DNA of 64,000 bases from Caenimonas aquaedulcis (lineage in GTDB: Bacteria > Pseudomonadota > Gammaproteobacteria > Burkholderiales > Burkholderiaceae_C), in assembly GCF_015831345.1 (NCBI RefSeq), contig NZ_JADWYS010000001.1, forward strand, positions 3,314,618 through 3,378,617, written 5' to 3'. Of this stretch, positions 1 through 9,563 are shown piece after piece. The notes beneath the pieces were generated by a model. It did not search any database and was not told the origin of the DNA. It saw only the letters and a program-made list of their open reading frames with translations. Every line of letters starts with the position of its first letter. Positions within the stretch are counted from its first letter, which is position 1. The translations under genes were made by a program, and so were the position numbers.

Positions 1-213
1 GCCGTCCTGCGCATGCTGGGCCTGAAGGACGACGACGCGCGTGTGAACCCGAACGGCGGCGCGATCGCGCTCGGACACCCGCTCGGCGCGTCGGGCGCAC
101 GCCTGGCCACCACCGCGGTGAACCAGCTGCACAAGGTCAAGGGCCGCTACGCGCTGTGCACCATGTGCATCGGCGTGGGGCAGGGCATCGCGGTGATCCT
201 CGAACGCGTCTAG
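1..213 (+). CDS. Thiolase / acetyl-CoA acetyltransferase, C-terminal end (partial)
   Basis: Only the last 70 residues are in the window; the gene enters from the left edge. The visible part carries two thiolase signatures: the [12 protein letters not shown] block with the catalytic His, and the [10 protein letters not shown] block with the second active-site Cys. Thiolases condense or cleave acyl-CoA (beta-oxidation, acetoacetyl-CoA or PHB synthesis). The fragment cannot separate these roles, so no symbol is given. Its TAG stop shares the tetranucleotide CTAG (210-213) with the stop of the convergent P450 gene, so the two genes end on the same four bases. Confidence 0.93.
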   Translation, partial: AVLRMLGLKDDDARVNPNGGAIALGHPLGASGARLATTAVNQLHKVKGRYALCTMCIGVGQGIAVILERV

Positions 214-1637
214 CGCAGGCGCATCGTCAGGCCCACGGGCGACATCGTGAACGCGAGGAGTTCCTCGGCTTCACCGCCGCCCGGCGCGTCCACGCCCTCG
301 ATGTCGAAGCGCGCCAGCAGCATCGCCATCGCCATCTTGATCTCCAGCATCGCGAGATAGCGACCCGGGCACACGCGCGGGCCGCTGCCGAACGGCATCG
401 CGACGCGCTTGGCAGACGCGGGCGCCTGCTCGCCGGACCCCGCCTCCAGCCATCGTTCCGGGATGAATCGCGCGGGCTCGGGAAAGTGCCTGTCGTCCAT
501 GGTCGCGTGACGAAGCACGGACCAGATGAGGGTGTTCGCGGGCACCGCGACGCCGCCGACGACCGTGTCCTGCACGGCTTCGACGGGAAGGTTCGGCGCG
601 ACCGGCTTCAGGCGCATGGTCTCGTTCGCGCAGGCTTCCAGGTAGTCGAGCGACGCCATCTGCTCCGCCGTGAAGGCATGCGGGTCCGGCGCGAGGCGGC
701 GCACCTCGTCGCGGGCGCGCTGCAGCGCCTGCGGGTTGCGATGCAGCAGGTGGATCATCCAGGCGAGCGTGTTGGCGGTGGTGTCTTCGCCCGCGAGCAG
801 CATGGTCGTCACATTGCCGGCGACGTCCTTGTCGTCCAGCCCGCTGCCCGGTTCGTCGGCGGCGACGATCATCGCCTCCAGCAGGTTGGACGGCCGCTCG
901 CGCAGCGCCGGGTCGACGCGCAGGCGTTCGCGCGCATGGGCGATGAACCCGTCGATGGCCAGGTTGATCTCCCGCACGCTCTCGTCGAGCTGGCGGTCCG
1001 CCGCGCGGCGCACGTAGCGCCAGTACGGGAACATCGAGAAGATGCGCCGGAACAACGCGGGGAAGATCTTGTCGAGGTGCCGCTGGATCACGTCGTCGTC
1101 GGACTCGAGCGTGTTCACGTCCGTGCCGAAGGCGAGGCCCGAGATCGTGTCGACCGTGTAGCGCATGAGGTCGGCCTGCAGGTCGATCGCCGCGCCTGCG
1201 CGTGCGGCCGCCTCCCAGCGGCCCTGCAGCCGCAAGGTGACCTTCTGGAGCGACGGAAAGTACGCGCGCACGTTGGCGGGCGAAAAGCTCGCCATCACCA
1301 TACGGCGCTGGTTGCGCCAGAGCTCGCCCTCGGCCGCGAAGAGACCGGGCTTCAAGCCCATCTCCCTGGCGATGTCGCGGCTGCGATGCGGGCGGCGGAA
1401 GGCGTGCGGGCGTTCGCGCAGCACGCTCGTGATGACCTGGGGGTCCGAGAGGATCAGCATGCGGCGCGGACCGAGCTTGATGCGATACATCGGCCCGAAC
1501 TCGCGCGCCCAGCGCTCGAGGTCCTGGTGGATGCGCGGCACGGTGACCTGCAGGCTGTTGCCCAGCACGGGAATGCCCGGCGGGCCCGGCAGGTCTTCGA
1601 AGCGGCGCCCGGCGGCGATGGCGGCGGGATCGCTCAC
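210..1637 (-). CDS. Cytochrome P450
   Basis: A 475-residue heme-thiolate monooxygenase, soluble and typical in length for bacterial P450s. The order of motifs is complete: proline-rich hinge near residues 17-23, I-helix oxygen-activation motif AGEDTT at 282-287, ExxR pair E339/R342, and the heme loop [10 protein letters not shown] with the ligand Cys at 423. The substrate cannot be read from sequence. The first codon is GTG and overlaps the stop of a seven-codon upstream reading frame that has a strong ribosome binding site, so translation may be coupled to that mini-frame. No redox partner (ferredoxin or reductase) gene is adjacent. The 3' end is convergent with the thiolase gene. Confidence 0.93.
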   Translation of the reverse strand: MSDPAAIAAGRRFEDLPGPPGIPVLGNSLQVTVPRIHQDLERWAREFGPMYRIKLGPRRMLILSDPQVITSVLRERPHAFRRPHRSRDIAREMGLKPGLFAAEGELWRNQRRMVMASFSPANVRAYFPSLQKVTLRLQGRWEAAARAGAAIDLQADLMRYTVDTISGLAFGTDVNTLESDDDVIQRHLDKIFPALFRRIFSMFPYWRYVRRAADRQLDESVREINLAIDGFIAHARERLRVDPALRERPSNLLEAMIVAADEPGSGLDDKDVAGNVTTMLLAGEDTTANTLAWMIHLLHRNPQALQRARDEVRRLAPDPHAFTAEQMASLDYLEACANETMRLKPVAPNLPVEAVQDTVVGGVAVPANTLIWSVLRHATMDDRHFPEPARFIPERWLEAGSGEQAPASAKRVAMPFGSGPRVCPGRYLAMLEIKMAMAMLLARFDIEGVDAPGGGEAEELLAFTMSPVGLTMRLR

Positions 1638-1657
1638 GCGATGTGTTCCGTCTTCAT
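1634..1657 (-). CDS. Possible 7-residue leader peptide coupled to P450
   Basis: On the minus strand an AGGAG element lies about 7 bases before an ATG (1657). That ATG opens a frame reading Met-Lys-Thr-Glu-His-Ile-Ala and then stops at TGA (1636-1634). The stop overlaps the GTG start of the P450 gene as GTGA. The arrangement would let ribosomes load at the strong site and re-initiate on the P450 start. It could instead be the true original P450 start separated by a frameshift. Too short for any family comparison; the interpretation is inference. Confidence 0.3.
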   Translation of the reverse strand: MKTEHIA

Positions 1658-1720
1658 GGTGATCTCCTCGTCGAACAGGCGCAGTGTAGGCTTTCCGCCG
1701 GCTGCGACAATCGGGCTGCC

Positions 1721-2482
1721 TTGAATTTTCCGCTCGTCACCGATCCGTTCTTCTACGCCGTCGCGATCCCCGCGGTGCTCCTTCTCGGGATCAGCAAGAG
1801 CGGGTTCGGCGCGGGGTTCGGCTCGCTCGCCGTGCCGCTGATGGCGCTGGCCGTCACCGTGCCGGAAGCCGCCGCGATGCTCATGCCGGTGTTGCTGCTG
1901 ATGGACCTCATGAGCGTCACGGCCCTGCGCAAGGACGTGGACTGGCCGCTGATCAGGTTCCTGCTTCCCTTCGGCCTGCTCGGCACCGTCGTCGGCGCCT
2001 CGCTGTTCCGGGTGCTGGATCCGCGCGTGGTCGCCGGCATCGTCGGCGTGTTCACGCTGGTCTTCCTGGCGCAACGCCTGTTGTTCCCGCCCCGTCCCGA
2101 CAGCGCCCCGCCACCGCGCTGGCTCGGCGCCATCCTCACGGTGGCGTCGGGCTTCACCAGTTTCATCTCGCATGCCGGAGGCCCGCCGCTCTCGGCTTAT
2201 GCGATCCCGCTGAGGCTGCCTCCGCTCACCTTCGCCGCCACCTTCGCGGTGTTCTTCTTCGTCATCAACCTGAGCAAGTGGATTCCGTATGCGTGGCTCG
2301 GCCTGCTCGACACGCGCAACCTCGCGACCTCGCTGGCGCTGCTGCCTTTCGCGCCGATCGGCGTCATGATGGGCGTGCGCCTGGCGCGCCGCGTGAAGCC
2401 CGCGCTCTTCTACCGGCTCGTGTACCTCGGCATGTTCCTCACCGGCTGCAAGCTCGTGTGGGACGGATTCCTCGCGCGCTAG
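1721..2482 (+). CDS. TauE/SafE (TSUP) family membrane permease
   Basis: A 253-residue integral membrane protein with about seven to eight hydrophobic segments. The N-terminal SKSGFGAGFGS stretch is typical of the TSUP family, which exports sulfite or sulfonates or moves other small organic anions. The substrate is not determinable here. A longer reading frame exists upstream, but the first convincing membrane segment begins just after a TTG at 1721. A GACAAT -10-like hexamer sits about 8 bases before that TTG, so I take TTG as the start. It is transcribed divergently from the P450. The gene ends inside the last codons of the convergent PAS gene (4-base overlap). Confidence 0.85.
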   Translation: MNFPLVTDPFFYAVAIPAVLLLGISKSGFGAGFGSLAVPLMALAVTVPEAAAMLMPVLLLMDLMSVTALRKDVDWPLIRFLLPFGLLGTVVGASLFRVLDPRVVAGIVGVFTLVFLAQRLLFPPRPDSAPPPRWLGAILTVASGFTSFISHAGGPPLSAYAIPLRLPPLTFAATFAVFFFVINLSKWIPYAWLGLLDTRNLATSLALLPFAPIGVMMGVRLARRVKPALFYRLVYLGMFLTGCKLVWDGFLAR

Positions 2483-3015
2483 GCGCCCGGCCCGTGACGG
2501 TCGGTCACGTCGCGGTAGCTGGTGACGGTCCCCACGCGCTTGCCGCGCACGCGTTGCGGCATCACCCTGCACTGCAGCACGCGCCCGTCGGTCATGTGGA
2601 CCAGGCTCGACTGCTCGCGCTCCGGCGACGCCTTGCACGCTTCGGCGAGCGCCAGGAAACCGGCGGGATCCTTCACCTGCGCGAGCTGCATCGCGAGCAG
2701 CGCGCTGTCGCTCAGCGTGGGCAATTTGTCGGGTGCGATCCGCCACATCTGCACGAAGCGCTCGTTGTAGTGCATCGCGCGGCCGAAGTGGCCCATCGCG
2801 ATGATGCCGTCGGTGGTGGCGTCGAGCGTTGCCAGCAGCAGGGCCACGGCGGCGCGCGCCTCCGTCAACTCCTGCGTCCGGCCTTCCAGGGTCCGGGCGG
2901 TCGTGCTCAGCTTGCGTGCAACAGCGGCACTCTCGCGGCGCAGTTCGGACAGTTCACGCGTGAGGCGGTTGACGAGGTCGGGGAGCACCTCGGTCCGTTC
3001 GACGAGCTCATTCAT
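2479..3015 (-). CDS. Stand-alone PAS-domain protein coupled to hybrid kinase
   Basis: A 178-residue cytoplasmic protein. It has an N-terminal heptad-rich helix (about residues 10-60) that looks like a coiled coil, then one PAS domain (about 60-172) ending in the RDVTDR-type PAC tail. Its ATG overlaps the TGA of the upstream hybrid kinase as ATGA (3012-3015), which implies translational coupling. The PAS domain closely resembles the first PAS domain of that kinase: both share ATLDAT/STLDAT, a DGRVL stretch, the RVMPQR/HVVPQR stretch and a terminal RDVT. It therefore looks like a duplicated sensor unit made as a separate partner. There is no transmitter, receiver or output domain. It could sense the same ligand or dimerise with the kinase. 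Confidence 0.8.
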   Translation of the reverse strand: MNELVERTEVLPDLVNRLTRELSELRRESAAVARKLSTTARTLEGRTQELTEARAAVALLLATLDATTDGIIAMGHFGRAMHYNERFVQMWRIAPDKLPTLSDSALLAMQLAQVKDPAGFLALAEACKASPEREQSSLVHMTDGRVLQCRVMPQRVRGKRVGTVTSYRDVTDRHGPGA

Positions 3016-6000
3016 GCGACGGCCTCCTCGCGCGCTGCCGCCGGGTCCCGCACGAGGAAGGCGCGCAATCCGCCCAGCAGTTCCTGCAGGGGTGCTTCGA
3101 GCTGCGCCAGCAGCGCCTCGATCTCCCCCGCGGCGCGGCGGTCGTGCAACGCCGACTCCAGCGCGGCCGCGCGATCCTGGACGGTCGTCGCGCCGATGGT
3201 GCCGGCCACGGCCTTGGCCGTGTGCGCCAGCCGCTCGGCCGTTGGGAAGTCCCCCGTTGCCAGGGCTTGCCGCAGGTCGCGCACGAGTGGCGCCTGTCCC
3301 GCGAGGTAACGGTGGAGCATCGCGATGTAGAGCGGCTTCTTGCCCAGCATGCGCGACAGCCCGGCGCGCGTGTCCAGCCCGGCGATGCCGTCCGGCAAGT
3401 CGTTGTCCGCGGCGCGCGGCGAGGAGGCGGCCGGACGCGCAACAGGGGTGGACGCGCCGGGCCGCGCGCGGCCCGGCCGCGCCCAGCGAAGCAGCACCGC
3501 GGTGAGTTCCTCGGGGTCGATCGGCTTCACCACGAAGTCGTTCATGCCGGCGTCGCGGCACTTGCGCCTGTCCTGCTCCATCGCATTCGCGGTCATCGCG
3601 ACGACGGGCAATGCGGACAGGCGCTCGATTCTGCGGATCGCCACCGTCGCGGTGACGCCGTCCATCACCGGCATCTGCATGTCCATGAAGACGATGTCGT
3701 AGGACGTCTGCTGCACCGCGCGCAGGGCTTCCAGCCCGTTCTCGGCGACGTCCACGACGAGGCCGGCTTCCTCGAGCAGTTCGCGCGCGACCTGCTGGTT
3801 GATGTCGTTGTCTTCCACCAGCAGGGCACGCGCCCCGCGGACCGGCGCGAGGCGCAGGTCCTTGACGGCGCCGCCGGCGGGCGCGAGCGGCACGCGGTTG
3901 CCGCCCAGCACGCCGACGGTGGTGTCGAACAGCACCGACGGGCTCACGGGCTTCACGAGCACGGTCTGGATGCCGGCGGACTCGGCTTCCTTCAGGACTT
4001 CCTCGCGGCCGTACGCCGTGACCATCAGGAACATCGGCGGCGAAGCGAGGCCGAGCGCGCGTATCCGGCGTGCGGTTTCCATGCCGTCCAGGCCCGGCAT
4101 GCGCCAGTCGAGGTACACGACGTCGTAGGGCTTTCCGCCGCGGGCCGCATCTTGCACCATGTCCACGGCTTTGGCTCCGGAGGCGGCTTCTTCCACGAGG
4201 AACGTCATGCCCTGGAGCATGTCCACGATGGATGCCCTTGCGTGCGCGTTGTCGTCCACCACCAGTGCGCGGCGCCCGCGCAGGTCCGGGTTCGGCACGA
4301 ACTCGCGCCTGACCGCCGTCCCGATGCCCAGGCGCGCGCTGAACCAGAAACAGCTTCCCTTGCCATGCTCGCTTTCCACGCCGACGTCCCCACCCAGCAG
4401 CTGTGCGAGCTTTTTGGAGATGGCAAGGCCGAGGCCCGTGCCGCCGAAGCGGCGCGTGGTGGAGGTGTCGGCCTGCGAGAAGCTCTGGAACAGGCGGGAC
4501 GCCTGCTCCGGGGTGAGGCCGATGCCCGTGTCCTGCACGCGAAAATGCAGCAGCACGTGCGAGGCGGTGCGCTCGCTCGCGCGGATGGAGACCACGATCT
4601 CACCCTTGTCGGTGAACTTGACCGCGTTGTTCGCGTAGTTGAGCAGGATCTGCCCGAGGCGAAGCGAATCGCCCACCAGGTTGGCCGGGACGTCGGGCGC
4701 GACGTCGAACACCAGCTCCAGTCCTTTCGCGTGGCACTTCTCGCTGATCAGGCTGCTCGTGTTGTCCAGCAGGCGGTCGAGCTCGAAGTCCGTGTTCTCG
4801 AGATCGAGCTTGCCGGCCTCCACCTTGGAGAAGTCCAGGATGTCGTTGATCACGCCCAGCAGGTGCTGGCCCGATGTCTGTACCTTGGCGATGTAGTCGC
4901 GCTGGCGCTGCGACAGGTCGGTTTTCAGCACGAGGTGCGACAGGCCGATGATGGCGTTCATCGGCGTGCGGATCTCGTGGCTCATGTTCGCGAGGAAGTC
5001 CGACTTCATGCGCGTCGCCTCCTCGGCGATCTCCTTGGCACGGCGCACCTCCTCCTCGACCTTGCGCCGCTCGGTGATGTTGCGGCAGATGCCGAGCAGG
5101 CCCTGGCGCTCGCCGTACTCGTCCCACAGCGGCGAGACGAGCGTGTCGTACAGGGCCATCTGGCCGTCAGGCATGCGCAGCCAGTGCTCGGCCGACTGTT
5201 CGCGCTCCATGCGGATCGACAGGTCGTCGCGCGCCTCCATCGCCTCGGCCGTGTCGGCATCGAAGAGGTCGCGGCACGTGTGGCCGCGGATGTCCGCGAC
5301 CGGCCGGCCCACCACCGCCGCGTAAGCCGTGTTGCAGCCGATGTAGCGCCCTTCGCGGTCCTTGTAGAAGATCAGGTCGGAGATCGAATTGATCAGCGAC
5401 TCCAGGGTCGCGTCCTGCCGCTTTTTCGCCTGCTCCGCCGCCTTCTGCTCCGTGACGTCCTTGACCGTGACGATGTAGACGGCGCGGTCCGCATGTTCCG
5501 TGAGGAAGATCGCGAGGTCCACGTCGCGCAGGCTGCCGTCCTTGCGGCGGTGGCGGCTGGAGATCTCCACCGAACCCTGGCCGGAGGCCAGCGCCGCCAC
5601 GACGCGCCGGTCTTCCTCGGCGCCATAGAACGGATCGAAATCCGGTACGCGCATGGCCAGCAGCTCGGACCTGGCATAGCCCAGGTGGCGGCAGGCAGCG
5701 GGGTTGACGTACGCGATCGTCTGGCTGTCGCGGTCCACCCAGAACATCGGGCCGGAATTCTCGAGTACCTGCTGGTTGAACAGCATCTTTTCCTCGTAGC
5801 GCAGCCGCTGCGTCACGTCGCGGAAGGTGATCACGCTGCCGATGCATTTGCCATGGCTTCTCTGGGGCACCACGTGGCGCTCCAGCACCCGGCCGTCCTT
5901 CAATTCGATGAGGCTCAGGTCTTCGGCATGAGGATTGGCGCGACGCCGCTGCACGTGCGCGAGGTATTCCTGCGGCTCGCGTACCTGGCTGGCCATGAAC

Positions 6001-6284
6001 TCGGCCAGGGCCTGGCTGTCCAGCTCGCCCAGCCGCTCCTCGGGCACGTGCCACAACTGCGCGAAGCGGATGTTGAAGTAGACCGATTCGTCCGCGTATT
6101 TCAACGAGAGGATGCCGTCGCTGGTGGCATCGAGCGTTGACACCAGCATCTCGTAGGCATGGTGCTGACGCGCCAGCTCCTCCTGCGGGGCAGGTTCGTA
6201 GCCGGTCGCGGCCGGCGGTTCGGAGAGGTCCTGGGCACGGTCCATGAAGGTCTCTGGCGCGTTGGGAAGCTGCCATGAGACCAT
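3012..6284 (-). CDS. Hybrid sensor histidine kinase, PAS3-HisKA-HATPase-REC2-HPt
   Basis: A 1090-residue cytoplasmic phosphorelay protein with no membrane segment. Domains in order: PAS 1 (about 45-160), PAS 2 (165-285), PAS 3 (290-405), HisKA with phospho-His 436 in SHEIRTPMN, a HATPase with the N box near 549-557, the DTGIG box at 585-589 and GGTGLGL near 614-620, two receivers with acceptors Asp726 and Asp868, and a C-terminal HPt with His1021. All phosphorelay residues are present, so the protein could pass a phosphate from His436 through to His1021. The partner response regulator with a DNA-binding output is not nearby. It is followed by a coupled PAS-only gene. The start chosen is ATG 6284, preceded by a purine-rich GAGGGGG. 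Confidence 0.92.
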   Translation of the reverse strand: MVSWQLPNAPETFMDRAQDLSEPPAATGYEPAPQEELARQHHAYEMLVSTLDATSDGILSLKYADESVYFNIRFAQLWHVPEERLGELDSQALAEFMASQVREPQEYLAHVQRRRANPHAEDLSLIELKDGRVLERHVVPQRSHGKCIGSVITFRDVTQRLRYEEKMLFNQQVLENSGPMFWVDRDSQTIAYVNPAACRHLGYARSELLAMRVPDFDPFYGAEEDRRVVAALASGQGSVEISSRHRRKDGSLRDVDLAIFLTEHADRAVYIVTVKDVTEQKAAEQAKKRQDATLESLINSISDLIFYKDREGRYIGCNTAYAAVVGRPVADIRGHTCRDLFDADTAEAMEARDDLSIRMEREQSAEHWLRMPDGQMALYDTLVSPLWDEYGERQGLLGICRNITERRKVEEEVRRAKEIAEEATRMKSDFLANMSHEIRTPMNAIIGLSHLVLKTDLSQRQRDYIAKVQTSGQHLLGVINDILDFSKVEAGKLDLENTDFELDRLLDNTSSLISEKCHAKGLELVFDVAPDVPANLVGDSLRLGQILLNYANNAVKFTDKGEIVVSIRASERTASHVLLHFRVQDTGIGLTPEQASRLFQSFSQADTSTTRRFGGTGLGLAISKKLAQLLGGDVGVESEHGKGSCFWFSARLGIGTAVRREFVPNPDLRGRRALVVDDNAHARASIVDMLQGMTFLVEEAASGAKAVDMVQDAARGGKPYDVVYLDWRMPGLDGMETARRIRALGLASPPMFLMVTAYGREEVLKEAESAGIQTVLVKPVSPSVLFDTTVGVLGGNRVPLAPAGGAVKDLRLAPVRGARALLVEDNDINQQVARELLEEAGLVVDVAENGLEALRAVQQTSYDIVFMDMQMPVMDGVTATVAIRRIERLSALPVVAMTANAMEQDRRKCRDAGMNDFVVKPIDPEELTAVLLRWARPGRARPGASTPVARPAASSPRAADNDLPDGIAGLDTRAGLSRMLGKKPLYIAMLHRYLAGQAPLVRDLRQALATGDFPTAERLAHTAKAVAGTIGATTVQDRAAALESALHDRRAAGEIEALLAQLEAPLQELLGGLRAFLVRDPAAAREEAVA

Positions 6285-6314
6285 CGGCGCCCCCTCGGGG
6301 CTTAAGCAAAATGC

Positions 6315-6327
6315 CTAGCGGCGCTAG
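6315..6327. promoter_or_regulatory. CTAG-flanked palindrome upstream of hybrid kinase
   Basis: The sequence CTAGCG-G-CGCTAG is a perfect 6-bp inverted repeat with a one-base centre. It sits in the only gap (6285-6351) between the kefC stop and the kinase start. CTAG is generally rare in proteobacterial DNA, and here it occurs twice in 13 bases. It could be an operator for the kinase gene. No further evidence is available. Confidence 0.25.
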
Positions 6328-6351
6328 TGATTTGGCGCAGGGCCCCGGGCG

Positions 6352-8211
6352 TCAGTCGCCGCCGGCGGCGTCTTCGCTGCCCCAGCCGGCGGGCCGCGAC
6401 CGGCTCTCGATGCGGCGTTTCTCGCGCTCGGCGCGTTCCTGCGCCATCTGCTCCTCCAGCTGCGCGCGGCCCTGCTTGATGACCGCGATCAGCTTCGCGC
6501 GGTCCTTGCGGTGCGGATACATCTGCTCGAAGAGTTCCAGGTTGTGGCGGCGAAAGCGCATCGCGTGGGCGCGCGCCTCGTGCGGCGCGTAGCCGAGCGC
6601 CTCCAGCACCGACCGGGCGCTGCGCAGGCTGGACTCGAACAGTTCCCGCTCGACATGCATCACGCCGCGGTCGCGCAATTCGTTCCAGTGCGTCACGTCC
6701 TTGGCCCGCACGATCAGTTCGAGGTGCGGGAAGTGTTCGCGCGCGAGATCGACGATGGCGAGCGACTGCTCCTTGTCGTCGACGGCGATCATGAGGATCT
6801 TCGCCGTCTCCGCGCCCGCGGTGCGCAGCAGGTCCAGGCGCGTGGCGTCGCCGTAGAAGACCTTGTAGCCGAAGGACCGCGCGGCCTCGATCATGTCCGC
6901 ATCGTGGTCCAGCACCGTCGCGCCGAGGCCTTGCGCGCCCAGCAGGCGCCCGATGATCTGGCCGTAGCGCCCGAAGCCCGCGATGATGATGGGCGCGTGC
7001 TGCTGCTCGCTGATCTCCGCGAGCTTCGGCACGTTGCAGTTGGCCCAGCGGGGCAGCAGCAGCTTGTCCACGGCGACAAGGATGACGGGGCTGAGCAGCA
7101 TCGAAACCGCCACGGCGCCGATCAGAAGCGACGAGGTTTCGGGGGCGATCACGCCGGCGCCCGTCGCCGCCTGGAAGACCACGAAGGCGAATTCGCCGCC
7201 CTGCGCGAGCAGCAGCGTGAACACCGGCCGCTCCTGCATCGGCAGGTCCATCAGCCGGGACAGCGTGTAGATCACCGCGGCCTTGATGGCCAGGAAGCCG
7301 ATCACGACCGCCGCCATCAGGCCGGGCGAGCGCATCAACACGCCGAAGTCGATGCTCATGCCGACGGCAATGAAGAAGAGGCCCAGCAGCAGGCCCTTGA
7401 AGGGCTCGATGTCCGTTTCGAGTTCGCGGCGGTATTCGCTTTCCGCGAGCAGCACGCCCGCGAGGAACGCACCCAATGCCATCGACAGTCCCACGAGTTG
7501 CATCAGCGCCGCGATGGCGACGACGAGCAGGAGCGAGGCGGCGGTGAAGATCTCCGGCGTCTTGCTCTTGGCGATCCAGCGCAGAAGGGGGCGCAGCAGC
7601 AGCCGGCCGCCCAGCACGATGCCGCCGATCACGGCAACGATCTTCGCGGCTTCCAGCCAGCGGTTGGCGTCCGCCGCGTCGTTGTCCGCGACACCGCCCA
7701 GGAGGGGCAGGAGCGCCAGGATGGGAATGGCGGCGACGTCCTGGAACAGGAGGATGGAAAAGCCCGACTGCCCGCTGGAGGTCGGCAGCAGGTTGCGCTC
7801 GCCCATCACCTGCAGCGCGATCGCGGTGGAGGAGAGCGCCAGCCCGAGCGCAGCGACGAGGCTCACGCGCCACGTCTGGCCGGCCAGCATCGCGGCGACG
7901 CACAAAAGCGCGGCGCAACCGAGCACCTGCGCGCTTCCCCAGCCGAAGATCGGGCGGCGCAGGCTCCACAGGCGCCGCGGCTCCAGTTCCAGGCCCACGA
8001 GGAACAGCATCAGCACCACGCCGAATTCCGCAAAGTGGAGGATGTCGGGCGCGTTGGTGACGAGCGCGAGGCCCCAGGGGCCGATCGCGATGCCCGCCGC
8101 GAGGTAGCCGATGATCGAGCCCAGCCCGAGCGCGCGCGACAGGGGAACGGCGAACACCGCCGCGCCGAGATAGATCAGGCTGTTGGTCAGCCAGGCGGGT
8201 GCGTGTTCCAT
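6352..8211 (-). CDS. kefC: Glutathione-gated potassium efflux antiporter, KefC type
   Basis: A 619-residue inner-membrane protein. It has a CPA2-type cation:proton antiporter domain of about 12 membrane segments (residues 5-385), then a KTN/RCK Rossmann domain with GFGRYG at 412-417. The loop ELETDIEPFKGLLLGLFF at 263-280 matches the regulatory loop typical of KefC. In the E. coli system this channel-like antiporter releases K+ and acidifies the cytoplasm when glutathione adducts of electrophiles form. The gene upstream encodes the matching KefF-type flavoprotein, and the two overlap by one base (TGATG), supporting joint production. The C-terminal tail is rich in charged residues and probably disordered. 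I take ATG 8211, because the frame upstream of it lies inside kefF. Confidence 0.9.
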   Translation of the reverse strand: MEHAPAWLTNSLIYLGAAVFAVPLSRALGLGSIIGYLAAGIAIGPWGLALVTNAPDILHFAEFGVVLMLFLVGLELEPRRLWSLRRPIFGWGSAQVLGCAALLCVAAMLAGQTWRVSLVAALGLALSSTAIALQVMGERNLLPTSSGQSGFSILLFQDVAAIPILALLPLLGGVADNDAADANRWLEAAKIVAVIGGIVLGGRLLLRPLLRWIAKSKTPEIFTAASLLLVVAIAALMQLVGLSMALGAFLAGVLLAESEYRRELETDIEPFKGLLLGLFFIAVGMSIDFGVLMRSPGLMAAVVIGFLAIKAAVIYTLSRLMDLPMQERPVFTLLLAQGGEFAFVVFQAATGAGVIAPETSSLLIGAVAVSMLLSPVILVAVDKLLLPRWANCNVPKLAEISEQQHAPIIIAGFGRYGQIIGRLLGAQGLGATVLDHDADMIEAARSFGYKVFYGDATRLDLLRTAGAETAKILMIAVDDKEQSLAIVDLAREHFPHLELIVRAKDVTHWNELRDRGVMHVERELFESSLRSARSVLEALGYAPHEARAHAMRFRRHNLELFEQMYPHRKDRAKLIAVIKQGRAQLEEQMAQERAEREKRRIESRSRPAGWGSEDAAGGD

Positions 8212-8852
8212 CAGCGTGTCCCGGGAGAATTGCCGGGGCGGTCCGTCAGGGGCACCACGCAGGCGGGGCATTGTTCGAGATCGTCCAGCTCCGGCCACTG
8301 CGGATAGGTGCGCAGGCGATCCGCGAACACCTGCGCGTGATCGGCGATCTCCTGTTCGCTCGCCCGGTTCGCGCCGTGCAGCATCAGCGGCGGCAGGAAG
8401 CGCATGCCGCACAGCGCGGCCGTCTGTTCGTAGGGCGGCAGGAACGCGTCGAAGAAGTAGCGGTTGTAGCTTTGCGGGTGGTAGGAGCTCTCGGGCCCGC
8501 CGGTGGTGGCCACCAGCCACACGTCCTTGCCTTGCAGCACGCCGCCGTTGGCGCCGTACGCCCACCCGTAGGTGAGTACTTCGTCCAGCCACAGCTTGAA
8601 GAGGGCGGGCATGGAGTACCACTGGATCGGGTGCAGGAGCACGACCAGCGTGGCCGCTTCGACGGCACGCTGCTCCGCCGGGACGTCGATGTCGTAGTCG
8701 GGGTAGAGCGCATAGAGATCCCTCACCTGGACGCCCGGAACGCCGGCCGCGGCCGCGACCAGGCGGGCGTTCACCCGCGACTCGCGCCAGTTGGGGTGCG
8801 CCGCGAGGATCAGGACACCTGAGGATTGCCCGTCTGTCGTCATCTCATCCAT
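8211..8852 (-). CDS. kefF: KefF-type ancillary flavoprotein (NAD(P)H oxidoreductase)
   Basis: A 213-residue flavodoxin-like quinone reductase. Family features include the early AHP motif, the LYPDYDIDVPAEQ segment, the HPIQWYSMPALFKLWLDEV stretch, the YGWAYG stretch and TTGG near the FMN pocket; these closely resemble E. coli KefF. KefF activates KefC and reduces quinone or electrophile substrates. It overlaps the start of kefC by one base. The C terminus is longer than in E. coli and contains a Cys-Pro-Ala-Cys pair. A TTG at 8870 is in frame, but ATG 8852 or 8843 is more natural; I chose 8852. Divergent from the ParA gene with a gap of only about 65 bases. Confidence 0.87.
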   Translation of the reverse strand: MDEMTTDGQSSGVLILAAHPNWRESRVNARLVAAAAGVPGVQVRDLYALYPDYDIDVPAEQRAVEAATLVVLLHPIQWYSMPALFKLWLDEVLTYGWAYGANGGVLQGKDVWLVATTGGPESSYHPQSYNRYFFDAFLPPYEQTAALCGMRFLPPLMLHGANRASEQEIADHAQVFADRLRTYPQWPELDDLEQCPACVVPLTDRPGNSPGTR

Positions 8853-8917
8853 ATCTGTAACATAGCGCAAAGCGGCCGCATCCCCCGAACGCCGCCCAAC
8901 GGAGAGAGAGGTTGTCC

Positions 8918-9535
8918 ATGCCGGTCGTGGTTGTAGCCAATCCCAAAGGCGGCGTCGGAAAGTCGACGATGGCCACCAACATTGCCGGCTACTACGCCAG
9001 CAAGGGCCATGCCGTCATGCTCGGCGACGCCGATCGCCAGCAGTCCTCCCGGCTCTGGCTGGGCTTGCGCCCGCCCAATGCACGCCCCATCGCCACCTGG
9101 GATTTCGGCGAGGGTAACATCGCGCGCCCGCCCAAGGGCACGTCCCACGTGGTGCTGGACACGCCGGCCGGGATGCACGGCAAGATGTTCAAGGACGTCC
9201 TGCAGCTCGCGGACAAGGTCGTCGTGCCCCTGCAGCCGAGCATCTTCGACATCTTCGCGACACGCGCCTTTCTCGACGAGCTCGCCGAGCACCGCAAGGC
9301 CGGGAAGATGCAGGTGGGCATTGTCGGGATGCGCGTCGATCCGCGCACCATCGCCGCGGACAAGCTGCACGAGTTCGTGGACAGCCTGGGACTGCCCGTG
9401 CTGGGCTACCTGCGGCACACGCAGAACTACATCCACCTGGCGGCCCGCGGCCTTACCTTGTTCGACGTGGCGCCGGGCCGTGTCGAACGCGACCTGGAGC
9501 AGTGGCAGGGCATCTGTCGCTGGCTGGACAAGTAA
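8918..9535 (+). CDS. ParA/Soj-type P-loop ATPase, orphan
   Basis: A 205-residue MinD/ParA superfamily ATPase. It has the deviant Walker A motif KGGVGKST (residues about 9-16) and DTPAG as the Walker B region. It is shorter than chromosomal ParA and lacks an N-terminal DNA-binding domain. Start choice: GGAGAGAGAG at 8901-8910 is well spaced from ATG 8918 and too close to an upstream TTG at 8912. No parB, parS or partner gene is adjacent, so the cargo is unknown. Such orphan ParA proteins place plasmids, chemosensory arrays or other large assemblies. The next gene, a MaoC hydratase, follows after 28 bases but has its own -10-like element. Confidence 0.88.
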   Translation: MPVVVVANPKGGVGKSTMATNIAGYYASKGHAVMLGDADRQQSSRLWLGLRPPNARPIATWDFGEGNIARPPKGTSHVVLDTPAGMHGKMFKDVLQLADKVVVPLQPSIFDIFATRAFLDELAEHRKAGKMQVGIVGMRVDPRTIAADKLHEFVDSLGLPVLGYLRHTQNYIHLAARGLTLFDVAPGRVERDLEQWQGICRWLDK

Positions 9536-9563
9536 GCGCCGGCACGCTTGCTACAGTCGGGCG

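Noticed and set aside
3144..6140. Long plus-strand open frame opposite the hybrid kinase
   Set aside because: Composition is dominated by Arg, His and Ala, with no recognisable motif; the opposite strand encodes a complete multidomain kinase.
8853..8870. TTG at 8870 as the kefF start
   Set aside because: It adds six residues absent from KefF proteins and falls in a probable -10 region (TATGTT).
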